Shown piece after piece: positions 27,459 to 36,964 of a stretch of 64,000 nt of DNA (its first letter is position 1; the number at the start of each line of letters is the position of its first letter). Origin of the DNA: Antonospora locustae (lineage: Eukaryota; Microsporidia); NCBI GenBank assembly GCA_007674295.1, contig CM017454.1:118305-182304 (forward strand). The letters are read 5' to 3'. Position numbers and translations under genes: made by a program. The notes under the pieces are model-generated. The model was given only the letters and a program-made list of their open reading frames with translations, searched no databases and was not told the DNA's origin.

Positions 27459-30400
27459 ATGAGGAAGCCATTGCGCTTGGTCGTGCACAACTCAACAACC
27501 AAGTATCCTCCAAACATAATTCAAAACCAACGCTTTTCAGCTTTAACGTTTGTTCCCATTGTGCTTTGCAACCAGCTCAAGCAAGTGTCAAACTGCTTCT
27601 TTCTACTGATAGGCAGCATACAATATCTGAAGATATACAACGTAACTCCACCCATTTCAAGTCTTTTTCCATGGCTGATAGTCATGACTCTCACGCTTAT
27701 AAAGGAGGGAATAGACGATTTCAAGAGATACAAAAGAGACAAAGAAGCTAACTCAGAGATATATCTAAAGCTAGTTGGCGACCGGTTTGTGCCTGTACCG
27801 TGTTCAAGTCTGAGGCCTGGAGATATAGTTACTGTGGAGAAAAACCAGAGAATACCGGCAGACATGGTAATACTAAAAACAAACAACCTCAACGGACAGG
27901 TGTTCATACGCACAGACCAGTTAGATGGTGAGACAGACTGGAAGTTGCGTGTTTCTGTGCGTCTCACTCAGTCAGAGCGGTTTGGAGAAATGAAGAACAC
28001 GGTTTTGGAAGTGGAGGAGCCGCACAAGGATATCTATTCCTTTTTTGGGAGACTGAGGCTTGCCAAGAGTGCATTTGAAGTAAGCACACCGTCTAGACAG
28101 ATATCTAGAAGAGACAATGGATGCGTTGAAGAAAATGCACAACTTATGGACAATATCAGCTGTGCCAGTAGTAGCCCGGTGCTAAGCGCGATGTGCACCG
28201 AAGCAGTGCCACTGTATCTGGAAAACACTATGTGGATGAATACCGTTCTTGCCACAGGACAGGTAATAGGCATGGTCATGTACACAGGAAAAGAGACACG
28301 AGCAATGCAGAACACATCTAAGCCAAAGATCAAATTTGGAATCTTTGAGACAGAGTTGAACAAATATGCGATCTTTCTAGGCACACTGTCCGTTGCAATG
28401 TCGCTGTTCTTCACCTTCAAGCGGGGAATAACATTAAGAATGGACATTCCATTCATTCGGTTCATGGTTATTTTCAGCTCAGTGATTCCCATATCGCTGA
28501 AGACGTCTGTAGAGCTAGCACGCTACCTCCATGCATACATGATCTCCAAGGACCTGAATGTGATTGTCAGAAACTCGAACATTCCTGAGGAACTAGGAAG
28601 AATCAGCTATCTTCTCAGCGACAAGACAGGCACGTTAACTAAAAATGAGATGGTAATGAAGAAGGTTCACCTTGGAATAGCTTGCTACTCGACAGAAACA
28701 TTCTGTGACATTCGAAAGGAGCTGAAGAACTTCTGCAAAAAAAGGCATTCAAAGAGTACAGACATGAGTGCAAGGGTATTTGAATTTTGCGAGGCTCTTT
28801 CAATTTGCCATAACGTGACTCCTGCAGAGGAGGACAACAGTGTGTTCAGCGACACAGAAAGTTCTAGTATGGACATGATTGATGGGGAAAACGGTGTCAA
28901 GGAACTCAAGAGTGGCAATGCGCAGGAGGTGGTCAAGGTCACTAAGGAAAAAGAGATGCATACATATGGAAGACAAGATGCTACAAACACTCCATATAAT
29001 GTGGAGACAAAATCCAGAGGAAGCAGTGATGCACATAAAAGCACTAATTACCAGGCCTCAAGCCCAGACGAAGTATCAATAATCAAGTGGTGCGAAACGA
29101 TAGGCATGCGTCTTCATGCAAGGAGCACAGAACAAGTTCACATAATCGATGCGAATGGAAACCTCAACGTATACAGCATTCTTGAAACATTTCCATTCAC
29201 GAGCGAGTCCAAGAGAATGGGTATAATCGTAGAAAATGACAGTAATATTTTCTTCTTTCTGAAGGGAGCTGATGTTGTAATGAGAAACATTGTCAAAAGT
29301 AATGACTGGCTCGACGAGGAGGTAGAGAACATGGCAAGGGAGGGTCTGAGGACATTGGTTGTGGCAAAGAAGGTCATATCCAGAGACGAGTACATATCAT
29401 TCAGCGCAATGCTAAGAGAGGCCAGAATAAGCGGTGTCAAAGAGAACATCAGTGGTGTGATTGAGAGCCTCGAGAAGAACATGAATCTGCTGGGAGTCAC
29501 AGGTGTGGAGGACATGCTCCAGGACGATGTCAAGATAACGCTAGAAAGCTTGAAAAACGCAGGAATAAGAATATGGATGCTCACTGGAGACAAGATAGAA
29601 ACAGCAACGTCCATAGCTGTCTCATCTAAGATATTTACAAGGAACTCCAACATTATAACCATAAAGCAGACCAGAACAAAAAGAGCTTGCGAAAGCATTT
29701 TGGAGGAGATGAAAAGAGGGAACTTTGATGGTGTTGTGATAGACGGGGAATCAATTGATGCGATGATGAGCGACTTCCTAGACGAGTTCATCGCTCTGGC
29801 ATCGCGCATGAAGGCCTTTGTTGGGTGCAGGTGCTCTCCTACACAGAAGGCACTTCTTGCTAAGAATCTGTCGCGCGTAAGCCAGAAGCGGGTTGCAGCA
29901 ATCGGTGACGGGGGAAATGATGTGTCAATGATCACCGAGTCAAATATAGGCTTTGGAATCACAGGCAAGGAGGGCAAACAGGCATCTCTTGCTGCGGACT
30001 TCAGCCTAAAAAGGTTCAAGGACGTGCTTCCGCTTCTTCTGTGGCACGGAAGGCGTTGCTACAAGTCCACTGCTAGACTTGCACACCTAATCATACATCG
30101 AGGAACCGTTTTGTTTATAATGCAGGCAATATTCTGCTCCATGTTCCTGTATGCGCCCATTTCAATATATCCTGGGCTGCTTCTCATGGGATACTCCACC
30201 GTATACACCTTTGGACCCATATTCTGCACGGTTTTGAGCTCTGATATAACGAAAGAAAATGCACTGAAGTATCCCGAGCTTTACCAGGATCTAGTTCGGG
30301 AAAGAACACTTGGCTTTCAGGCATTCTTTATTTGGTTTTTCTTTTCATTTTACCAAGGTAGCTTCATAATGCTCGGAGACATATACTACTTCGAGAACGA

Positions 30401-30692
30401 GCTATTTTCCATCATTGCGCTGAGCTTCACGTCTCTTGTTGTAAATGAGATTTTAATGGTAAGTTTAGTTGTGCACGCTTTTAACAGATTTATTTTGATG
30501 AGCATAGGCTTCTCCGTTTTCATGTTCTGCATATCTTTTGTTGTTCTTCCCACAGGAATTCTTGTGCTTCCATCTGACAAGACAATGTTCTTCGTAAAAG
30601 TACTTGCCATAAACTGCGGTGCCATAACAATATCTTTCATGTACACAATATGGAAGAAGTACCTGAGACCTCCAAGCTACTCAAAACTCTAA
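27459..30692 (+). CDS. NEO1: P4-ATPase phospholipid flippase, NEO1-like
   Basis: Flips aminophospholipids to the cytosolic leaflet of endosomal/Golgi membranes. In the 1077-residue product, the N-terminal YPPNIIQNQRFSALTFVPIVLCNQLKQVSNCFFLL is typical of P4-ATPases. RTDQLDGETDWKLR is diagnostic of the NEO1/ATP9 branch (other P4 types have NLDGETNLK-style). The catalytic Asp is in DKTGTLT (Asp388). TGDKIETA, GDGGNDVSM and ten membrane helices follow. A low-complexity acidic insert sits in the nucleotide-binding region (about residues 465-525). The NEO1 branch does not need a Cdc50 subunit in yeast. GCCCTT precedes the ATG. Confidence 0.93.
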   Translation: MRKPLRLVVHNSTTKYPPNIIQNQRFSALTFVPIVLCNQLKQVSNCFFLLIGSIQYLKIYNVTPPISSLFPWLIVMTLTLIKEGIDDFKRYKRDKEANSEIYLKLVGDRFVPVPCSSLRPGDIVTVEKNQRIPADMVILKTNNLNGQVFIRTDQLDGETDWKLRVSVRLTQSERFGEMKNTVLEVEEPHKDIYSFFGRLRLAKSAFEVSTPSRQISRRDNGCVEENAQLMDNISCASSSPVLSAMCTEAVPLYLENTMWMNTVLATGQVIGMVMYTGKETRAMQNTSKPKIKFGIFETELNKYAIFLGTLSVAMSLFFTFKRGITLRMDIPFIRFMVIFSSVIPISLKTSVELARYLHAYMISKDLNVIVRNSNIPEELGRISYLLSDKTGTLTKNEMVMKKVHLGIACYSTETFCDIRKELKNFCKKRHSKSTDMSARVFEFCEALSICHNVTPAEEDNSVFSDTESSSMDMIDGENGVKELKSGNAQEVVKVTKEKEMHTYGRQDATNTPYNVETKSRGSSDAHKSTNYQASSPDEVSIIKWCETIGMRLHARSTEQVHIIDANGNLNVYSILETFPFTSESKRMGIIVENDSNIFFFLKGADVVMRNIVKSNDWLDEEVENMAREGLRTLVVAKKVISRDEYISFSAMLREARISGVKENISGVIESLEKNMNLLGVTGVEDMLQDDVKITLESLKNAGIRIWMLTGDKIETATSIAVSSKIFTRNSNIITIKQTRTKRACESILEEMKRGNFDGVVIDGESIDAMMSDFLDEFIALASRMKAFVGCRCSPTQKALLAKNLSRVSQKRVAAIGDGGNDVSMITESNIGFGITGKEGKQASLAADFSLKRFKDVLPLLLWHGRRCYKSTARLAHLIIHRGTVLFIMQAIFCSMFLYAPISIYPGLLLMGYSTVYTFGPIFCTVLSSDITKENALKYPELYQDLVRERTLGFQAFFIWFFFSFYQGSFIMLGDIYYFENELFSIIALSFTSLVVNEILMVSLVVHAFNRFILMSIGFSVFMFCISFVVLPTGILVLPSDKTMFFVKVLAINCGAITISFMYTIWKKYLRPPSYSKL

Positions 30693-30871
30693 CTTGCACA
30701 CACATATTACATACAACATAAATTTTTACTGCACAGACAAATAAATTGTTTATAATCCAAATGCACAGCAATGAAGGACAGGTATCTAAATGTAGACACA
30801 GAAAGATCCGTTACAAGTACCAGCCACAGCTAGATGCAAACAGCCAAGTGTGCTGGATAAATAATAAATGT

Positions 30872-31531
30872 TTAATAAAGCTCCTTGGGTTCAAATATCT
30901 TGATCTTATCTGAGATTACCTTGGATGGTCCGTTGACGTTTTCCGGATCATAGGGGAGCATAATTCGAACCTTTATTCCGATCACTCCCTGCTTTAGATG
31001 GACAACAGATAGGGCCTCCTTAACGTAGTCTTCCTTTGAGCTTCCTGTGTGTATCAGCAGCCCGTCTGCGTACTTTACGCTCCTAGCTCTCTGCCCCTTC
31101 AGCTTTCCACTGACTATAATTACACACCCCTGTGCACCAGACTCCTTTATTGACCTCATGACGCTGTTCACTGCTCTTCTGAAAGGAACATTCTCAATCA
31201 ACTTTGCCTTGATGTACTCTGCCTGAGTTTTTGGACACAGGCCCTTGTTCTTAACCATTTCAACATTAATCTCAACGCCGGTTCTGAGCAGCGGAAACCT
31301 CTCCATCAAGACATGCTTTATTCTATTCAATCTCGATTTTCTCTCTCCTATCACCTCGTGTGTCTTGTTAACACGTACTGTTATTTGAACAGGAATCTCG
31401 TGTGGTTTCATCTCCATGCCACTGTACACCTCGTCCTCAAACTCCTTGGAAAAGAACTCGTTCAGTTCTGCTTTCATGATGCCCTTTTCAATAAACTTGC
31501 TTAGTACTTGCTTTGTGCTTACCATCCCCAT
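30872..31531 (-). CDS. RPS3: 40S ribosomal protein uS3
   Basis: Ribosomal protein at the mRNA entry channel of the 40S subunit. The 219-residue product contains the KH domain (VGIKVRI-type C-terminal half, ERKSRLNRIKHVLMERFPL) and the C-terminal uS3 domain (GCVIIVSGKLKGQRARSVKYADGLLIHTG, GVIGIKVRIMLPYDP). Length is close to other eukaryotic uS3 proteins (about 240). The start MGM or the third codon (31525) may be used; AACCCTGGAC precedes the first ATG on the sense strand. Confidence 0.95.
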   Translation of the reverse strand: MGMVSTKQVLSKFIEKGIMKAELNEFFSKEFEDEVYSGMEMKPHEIPVQITVRVNKTHEVIGERKSRLNRIKHVLMERFPLLRTGVEINVEMVKNKGLCPKTQAEYIKAKLIENVPFRRAVNSVMRSIKESGAQGCVIIVSGKLKGQRARSVKYADGLLIHTGSSKEDYVKEALSVVHLKQGVIGIKVRIMLPYDPENVNGPSKVISDKIKIFEPKELY

Positions 31532-31770
31532 GTCCAGGGTTAAAAAATTTTAGAAACCTTTGCGGGGCACATTAGTGGAGAGCCTATGTTTTCTAGCACA
31601 GCTTTCACGGAATGAAAGAGGTTATAGCAGCACAACTCTACAACTGCACCTTCACAATGAAATATGCACAAGTAAGAAAGGCAATGTTTTACGACACATG
31701 CATGGTGTTGTGCATAACCCATACTACCTGCACAGACACGAAAAACAATTTATTCTTTAATAAAGACAAG

Positions 31771-31923
31771 ATGCCCATGGACCTCGGAGAGTTTGAGGAG
31801 CAGTTGGTAGACATTTTCGCAGAATACGAGGAAGTTGTTGAAAACTTCAGTGTCAATGTTCAGAAGTCAATAGAATTGCTTGAGAAACTAAAAGCGAGGG
31901 TGTCTGAGTGCAAGCAGGTTTAA
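31771..31923 (+). CDS. Possible 50-residue coiled-coil protein
   Basis: A short frame (MPMDLGEFEEQLVDIF...ending ARVSECKQV), nearly all predicted amphipathic helix with heptad-like Leu/Val/Ile spacing. Its stop codon overlaps the convergent RIO2 stop by a few bases. The frame is open further upstream to 31612, but that part has no protein-like composition. TTTAATAAAGACAAG precedes the ATG. A small kinetochore or complex subunit is conceivable but not shown. Confidence 0.4.
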   Translation: MPMDLGEFEEQLVDIFAEYEEVVENFSVNVQKSIELLEKLKARVSECKQV

Positions 31924-32816
31924 GCGTCTTTGTTTGCAAAAAGATTGTCCAGCGTACAAACCACCACATTCATCCTTTCTAGTATCTGCTCGATATCTCT
32001 GCATCTGTTAAGATACCTAAATTTCTTGGCAAAAAAGCTGTTCACGCTCTCGTAATCTCTTTTAAGATACACAGCAGCCCTTCTGTCATGTACAGGTAGA
32101 CACTGTGGAAAGTCAATAACCTTGATTTCAGAATCTTTGTTAACCATAACGTTAAACTCATTAAAGTCACCATGAACATACCCAAAGTCATAGAGGTTTA
32201 TCAAAAAGTCCATCATAAGATTGTAAACACGGTCCTTGTCAAAGCTGCTTGTCTGATATAGCGGAGAGTAATCCCTTAGATACTCCATGACAATAACATG
32301 CCGATTGGAATCCAGCAACCTAGGAACCATCAGTGCCTCAAACTTAAGCATAAATGCAGCCTCGCGCTGGCAGCTTAGTCTGGAAAGATAGAGCCAGGAC
32401 GCATGCCTTCTGTTTTCATGGTAGTCACGGAGATTCTTTACAGACCTGAAGCTTGTACGTCCAAGGCGGTGAAACTTGAGTATCACTTCTTGCTTTTTGT
32501 ATATTCCGTAGTATATGTCGGATTCTTTTCCTGTGCCCACTCTGTCTCCCATCACATCCAGGCCTCTTTTTCGCAGTGCATATATTGCCAGACAGTCATA
32601 CCCAGAAAATTGCAGCTTGTAGCCATCTCCGTATCTCAGGAACTTTAGCTTGCAGAGATCCGTTAGTATCTGGTTCAGATTACACTTTACTTTGGAAACG
32701 GTCTTTATCAGCTCTAGGGGTACCATGACATGGTTTCTACTGAGCACCTCCACTGTAGCAAGGACTCTTGAGTGTGTGCTTGTAATAGTCCACACACCGT
32801 CTGTGTTGAGTCTCAT
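31920..32816 (-). CDS. RIO2: RIO2 atypical protein kinase/ATPase
   Basis: Acts on pre-40S particles in final 18S rRNA maturation. The 298-residue product has the RIO2 N-terminal winged helix (residues about 5-90, with LKFLRYGDGYKLQFSGYDCLAIYAL), the RIO glycine-rich region (GDRVGTGKESDIYYGIY), the ILKFHRLGRTSFR Lys motif, YVHGDFNEFNVMV catalytic loop and VIDFPQ metal-binding motif. The open frame begins five codons upstream at a non-ATG codon; ATG 32816 directly follows ACCCCC. The C-terminus is cut short soon after the kinase core, missing the long tail of yeast Rio2. Confidence 0.93.
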   Translation of the reverse strand: MRLNTDGVWTITSTHSRVLATVEVLSRNHVMVPLELIKTVSKVKCNLNQILTDLCKLKFLRYGDGYKLQFSGYDCLAIYALRKRGLDVMGDRVGTGKESDIYYGIYKKQEVILKFHRLGRTSFRSVKNLRDYHENRRHASWLYLSRLSCQREAAFMLKFEALMVPRLLDSNRHVIVMEYLRDYSPLYQTSSFDKDRVYNLMMDFLINLYDFGYVHGDFNEFNVMVNKDSEIKVIDFPQCLPVHDRRAAVYLKRDYESVNSFFAKKFRYLNRCRDIEQILERMNVVVCTLDNLFANKDA

Positions 32817-33413
32817 GGGGGTGTGTTTCACCGCTAAGTCAGCACCAGCACGTGAATAGTATTACGCTATCAAACAGAATGCAGAAATCCTATATTGCAT
32901 GTTTGAACACACCCATGTTGATACTACCATGTTCTTCTTGGCCAGCTGCACAATCCACGTTTCTCTGATGTTATATAGAAGTTTGAGATAGGAAAACAGA
33001 TGTTCTATGTGCAATAAGAAACGAAAAATAGAATAAAAATCGAAAGAAAAGAAGTAACAGAGGTAGTGACGAGGTACGTGCACGTCTGAGAGAAGCGGTG
33101 CAAAAAAATGATTCGAAAAGTGTGGACAAAGCACGTTATTTACGTAAGTGCAAATACACTAGATACGATTACAAAACACTGCACAATTCAGTCTCCAGTT
33201 ATAGCTCTGGGGGTTATTTTTGTTGACATCGTAGAGCATAGTGTAACCGCAATGCTGTACGAAACAGAAATAAAATTGAGATGAAACAATGCGAATATGC
33301 TGACTAAGCGAGAACAGCTTAGAACTTAACGCAGTACATTACTCCTTGATTGTAACTTTTGCACAAAGGGACTACTTGATTGTAACTTTTGCACAAAGGG
33401 GACTACTTGAGTC
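32817..33413. other. Gap of ~600 bases with a short tandem repeat at its right end
   Basis: Apart from the start-context CCCCC of RIO2 at 32817-32821 and the repeat at 33341-33410, this spacer contains only short frames. No snRNA, tRNA or rRNA signature is recognised, although a splicing organism must carry U-snRNA genes somewhere. Confidence 0.5.
33341..33410. repeat. 30-base direct tandem repeat
   Basis: Two nearly identical 30-base units (33341-33370 and 33371-33400, both containing cttgattgtaacttttgcac) are followed by a partial third copy (actacttga, 33402-33410), just downstream of the tubby-domain gene's stop. Confidence 0.85.
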
Positions 33414-34151
33414 TTAGTAAATCAGTGCCGCAAGCCCAACTCCAAATGCCTCGTATGCACTCCATGGATATGTATGATCGAGAACATACACGTTGTGACT
33501 GTGCTTGCCAAACGTGATAGTAGTGTAGTTAGGCTCAGACGGACACACCAGCAGAAAGTTTATAGGAGATGGTCTTGATACTCTGCCCCCAAAGTTGAGC
33601 ATGTATGTGCCTGTTTGTGCATAATAAATAGGTGCTCTGTTTACGAATGTCGGGAAATTACGAACAGTATCCGCATTAAAAGCAATGTTCTGCAAGTGTC
33701 CATGCGAAACACGTGTAACCCTAAATGATCTGGGACTGTATGTCTTCCACATATGGCACTTGTATTCTATGTGCAAAATACGTGTGTTATGCTGAAACAG
33801 AGAAAAACAGCCGCCAATCACACTCTGCTTGAGAAGCCCTATAATGGACTTTTCACGACCAAACACCGTGTATATTTCATATGCACCCATTTTGCATGTG
33901 GCCATTAGAAGCCTGCATCTTTCATTTGGAATTTGGCTATCGCACTCATAGTAGTATCTCTTTCCATGGTGATTCTCTTCGCATCTGAGACTTGCTCGAG
34001 ACACATTCGACGCGCTCATAGGCACAAATAGCAGGTCATCGAAGTACACTGTTTTTTGGCATGGTCCATACACAGATAGTGTTCCATTCATCTCGCGATC
34101 ATCGTACAATCTAACTGTGTCTTGCATGTCTGTCCTTCTCAGAAAATCCAT
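33414..34151 (-). CDS. Tubby-domain protein
   Basis: The 245-residue protein resembles a single tubby C-terminal domain, a beta barrel around a hydrophobic helix that binds PI(4,5)P2 in animals and plants. Diagnostic parts are ENHHGKRYYYECD early on, YMLNFGGRVSRPSPINFLLV (family LNFxGRVTxxSVKNFQL) and the closing YPWSAYEAFGVGLAALIY (family PLSxxQAFAICLSSF). The N-terminal part is shorter and more Arg/Lys rich than in animals. Microsporidia have no cilium, so a membrane-tethering or phosphoinositide role is more likely than cilium transport (inference). No CCC tract precedes the ATG at 34151. Confidence 0.78.
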   Translation of the reverse strand: MDFLRRTDMQDTVRLYDDREMNGTLSVYGPCQKTVYFDDLLFVPMSASNVSRASLRCEENHHGKRYYYECDSQIPNERCRLLMATCKMGAYEIYTVFGREKSIIGLLKQSVIGGCFSLFQHNTRILHIEYKCHMWKTYSPRSFRVTRVSHGHLQNIAFNADTVRNFPTFVNRAPIYYAQTGTYMLNFGGRVSRPSPINFLLVCPSEPNYTTITFGKHSHNVYVLDHTYPWSAYEAFGVGLAALIY

Positions 34152-34345
34152 TTATCAGAGTGGTTTGGAGGTTTTTACGTCGAGGTGAAACACAGCTTTC
34201 TAATTAGTTGGTTTCATACTGATTCGTTAGGCAAAATTGAGTATAGGTCTTGAAATACACTAGAATTTGGCCACTGGCAGTTAGTGAGCTTGCATGCCAA
34301 GCAGAGGGTGACTGAAATTTTCATAAAATTCATAGACCCTCTTCC

Positions 34346-36568
34346 ATGTGCGGCCTTTTTCTCCTTGTTTCATACGTTGTTTCAAGGTATATTTTTGTAG
34401 AGCTGGACGACCAGAACCTCCATGTTTTAAATAGGGATACAGGTGAAGAGGTAGATACAATAAACATGCAGAACATTGTGAGCAAGAATATGCGACTTGA
34501 AAGGTCACCCAATATTTACAACATTGTGACTTCTATGCACTCTTGTATAGAGAATGCAAGCAGAGACATGGAGAGTGATGGCGTGCGGACTGGTCTTTTG
34601 CAGACTTCTTCTGCAACAAATACTTATATAGACTATTACAAAACAAAAACGAATGGCGAAAAGATAGATATACATGAAAAACCCGATACTACAGGCATGC
34701 CACATGTATCAACGCTGCCGGGTCATTCAATGTATTCTGCATTTGTGGACAATAGAGGATATATTTGCTTTATGCGAGAGAATCTGCACATCAACACGGG
34801 AATATCCCTGAGAGAAATACTAGATGAGCCCAGGATAATAGGCAACTCTGTTTTTATGGCATCCAAGGAGAACATAGTGCTTACTGTGCAGAATGTGAAT
34901 ATATTCATGGTGAAAATCAAAGTGGAGATAGTTGAAATACGTGCACAGTGCAAAAGAACAATTGACCTCGTTTATATACACAGCCCTTTCAGTAGCAGCT
35001 GCTGCGACCTTGAGGTTGCTGACCAAACAATAAGACTAAGACAGGCCAATATCGCAAGAACGTTTGGCCGAAAAGTTGTTGGCGTCTACGAATGCAAGAA
35101 GCACGAGGAGTGTGTTTATCTGTCGCGCGTTTACCCGGGCTCTAGCGTAGCTTTATACCATAGAAGAGAAGTCCCAGCACCATATGCAAGCTACTACTAC
35201 GTGGCTCTTTTTCCTGCCATAATATTGTTGTTTTTGGTGCTTAGGGGCCGCAGAAAGATCAGAGTTGCAAGAATACTGTACGAAGCAAAAGGATACAAGG
35301 TTGCAGAGGGTGATTTTGATAAGAGCACGGTGACAATAAAAATATACAGGCGAAACGATGAGCGAATACACAGCGAGCTGAAGTTTCTGGCAGGCCATCG
35401 GCACCACTGCATTATAAGGTACATATACAAGGAACACACAAACAAGTATCTCTACATAGCATTTGAACATACATACGGGCTGAAGGAGGTGACCATAATG
35501 GATAGAAGAAAATTCTACAAAGAGCTGGTTGATGTCCTCTTATATCTACACTCAGAAGGTTTTGTCTACAATAACATTGCGCCAGACAATGTTAGAGTGA
35601 GCCACACAAACTCGCCAATACTAATGAATTTTGAAGACATAAACAGCGAGCGAAGTCGCATGGGAACTGTGAACTGGAGAAGTGCAGAGGTCATTCTAAA
35701 TGAGTTTGGTATTCAGAAGATAGCCAAAGAGACTATGCACAAGTCAGATGTGTTCTCGCTAGGACTTCTATTGTACTACTTGGAGTACGACAAACATCCG
35801 TTTGAGATGTATGATTCAGAGGAAAACGCTGGAGACGATGAAAATGAGGCTATAGAGGACAGCCGCCTCAATAATGAGGACTTGGTGACGCACGATGGAG
35901 TGACAGACGCACAGGAAACCTCTTTTGTTGCACACGACAGCACTCAGCCCATTGCAAAGACCAGGAAAACAAGCATAGTATACAGTGGGCAAGGCGAGTT
36001 TCTTGTTTCAGGCATAGAGCAGAATATTCTTGCAGGCAAATTTAAGCTCTCATATGTATGCGACCAGACATTTTACTTTCTTATCACACATTGCATAAAG
36101 CGAGGGGCTGAAGAGAGGTATAGCATGGAGCTTGTACGTCACCACCCATACTTTTGGTCCGATCACAAGGTATTCAACTTTCTGGCAAACATCAGCGACA
36201 TTCTTGAAAACCGGGGTGCAGACGGAATGATGCTGTGCAGACGGCTTGAGAGAAACAGGTATAAGATATTCAAGGACACTTGGATGGGCAGACTGGACAG
36301 AACGATTGTTGACAACCTGTGCTCCCGCCGGGCATACAATAAAAACAGTGTTCAGAGCCTGCTAAGAGCTATTCGCAACAAGGGAAGACATTACAAGGAG
36401 CTACCAGAGGACATCAAGATGATATACAAAACCTTTCCAGGTGGTTTTGTGGAGTATTATATGCAGCTTTTTCCACGGCTTTTGATGGTGTGTTATATAT
36501 CTGCCTCTTGCATAGCACTTGAGGAGTCATTGGCGGCGTTCTACCCGCAGAATAAGCCCAAACTGTAA
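34346..36568 (+). CDS. IRE1: IRE1 unfolded-protein sensor with degenerate kinase and intact KEN RNase
   Basis: The 740-residue ER stress sensor has an N-terminal hydrophobic segment (1-16) and a lumenal sensor region (about 17-275). One transmembrane helix (about 283-300) precedes a kinase-like domain (about 305-600) and the C-terminal KEN ribonuclease (about 601-720). The kinase is degenerate: the HRDLKPxN loop reads YNNIAPDNV (408-416), DFG reads NFE (428-430), and APE reads SAE. The VAIK-type Lys is kept (TIKIY, Lys332). The RNase residues that align with yeast Tyr1043, Arg1056, Asn1057 and His1061 are present as Tyr664, Arg677, Asn678 and His682, in LLRAIRNKGRHYKELPEDI. A 60-residue acidic insert (about 488-545) interrupts the kinase C-lobe. 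CCC lies eight bases before the ATG. Confidence 0.9.
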   Translation: MCGLFLLVSYVVSRYIFVELDDQNLHVLNRDTGEEVDTINMQNIVSKNMRLERSPNIYNIVTSMHSCIENASRDMESDGVRTGLLQTSSATNTYIDYYKTKTNGEKIDIHEKPDTTGMPHVSTLPGHSMYSAFVDNRGYICFMRENLHINTGISLREILDEPRIIGNSVFMASKENIVLTVQNVNIFMVKIKVEIVEIRAQCKRTIDLVYIHSPFSSSCCDLEVADQTIRLRQANIARTFGRKVVGVYECKKHEECVYLSRVYPGSSVALYHRREVPAPYASYYYVALFPAIILLFLVLRGRRKIRVARILYEAKGYKVAEGDFDKSTVTIKIYRRNDERIHSELKFLAGHRHHCIIRYIYKEHTNKYLYIAFEHTYGLKEVTIMDRRKFYKELVDVLLYLHSEGFVYNNIAPDNVRVSHTNSPILMNFEDINSERSRMGTVNWRSAEVILNEFGIQKIAKETMHKSDVFSLGLLLYYLEYDKHPFEMYDSEENAGDDENEAIEDSRLNNEDLVTHDGVTDAQETSFVAHDSTQPIAKTRKTSIVYSGQGEFLVSGIEQNILAGKFKLSYVCDQTFYFLITHCIKRGAEERYSMELVRHHPYFWSDHKVFNFLANISDILENRGADGMMLCRRLERNRYKIFKDTWMGRLDRTIVDNLCSRRAYNKNSVQSLLRAIRNKGRHYKELPEDIKMIYKTFPGGFVEYYMQLFPRLLMVCYISASCIALEESLAAFYPQNKPKL

Positions 36569-36671
36569 TTGCTCATGCTCCTTTTGGCGATCTTGTTTGA
36601 GTTACTTTTCGTACTGTAAATATCCTATCGTGGCTGGAGAAAGGCCATCAGCAAGCAAAAATTTTGCCCCA

Positions 36672-36869
36672 ATGACAGATCAAGTTTTTTTGGGAGAAGT
36701 CATGCAGCTGTACAACAAAACGGGTCCTGGTGGATCCATAACACTGTGCCAGCTGAAGCTCGAAGACACAGGGAGAATGTTACATCGTGCAGTGATAGGT
36801 CCCATTAAGATTGGGGACGTGGTCACGTTGCTAGACTGCGAGCGAGAGCACAGGAGAGGCAGGTTTTGA
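36672..36869 (+). CDS. RPS28: 40S ribosomal protein eS28
   Basis: Small ribosomal protein of 65 residues, matching the usual eS28 length (67-69). MTDQVFLGEVMQLYNKTGPGGSI, GRMLHRAVIGPIKIGDVVTLLDCEREHRRGRF aligns end to end with the family, including the [21 protein letters not shown]-type end. TTTTGCCCCA directly precedes the ATG. A much longer frame starting at 36519 is rejected because the family start is at this Met. Confidence 0.93.
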   Translation: MTDQVFLGEVMQLYNKTGPGGSITLCQLKLEDTGRMLHRAVIGPIKIGDVVTLLDCEREHRRGRF

Positions 36870-36964
36870 CCAAGCAAAGACCCGGTTTGCATGTCCATCC
36901 CGCATGCGCTTATGTGTCTTTTGTAGCCCATACTGTTCTCAATAAAAAATTATAGCCTCACTTA

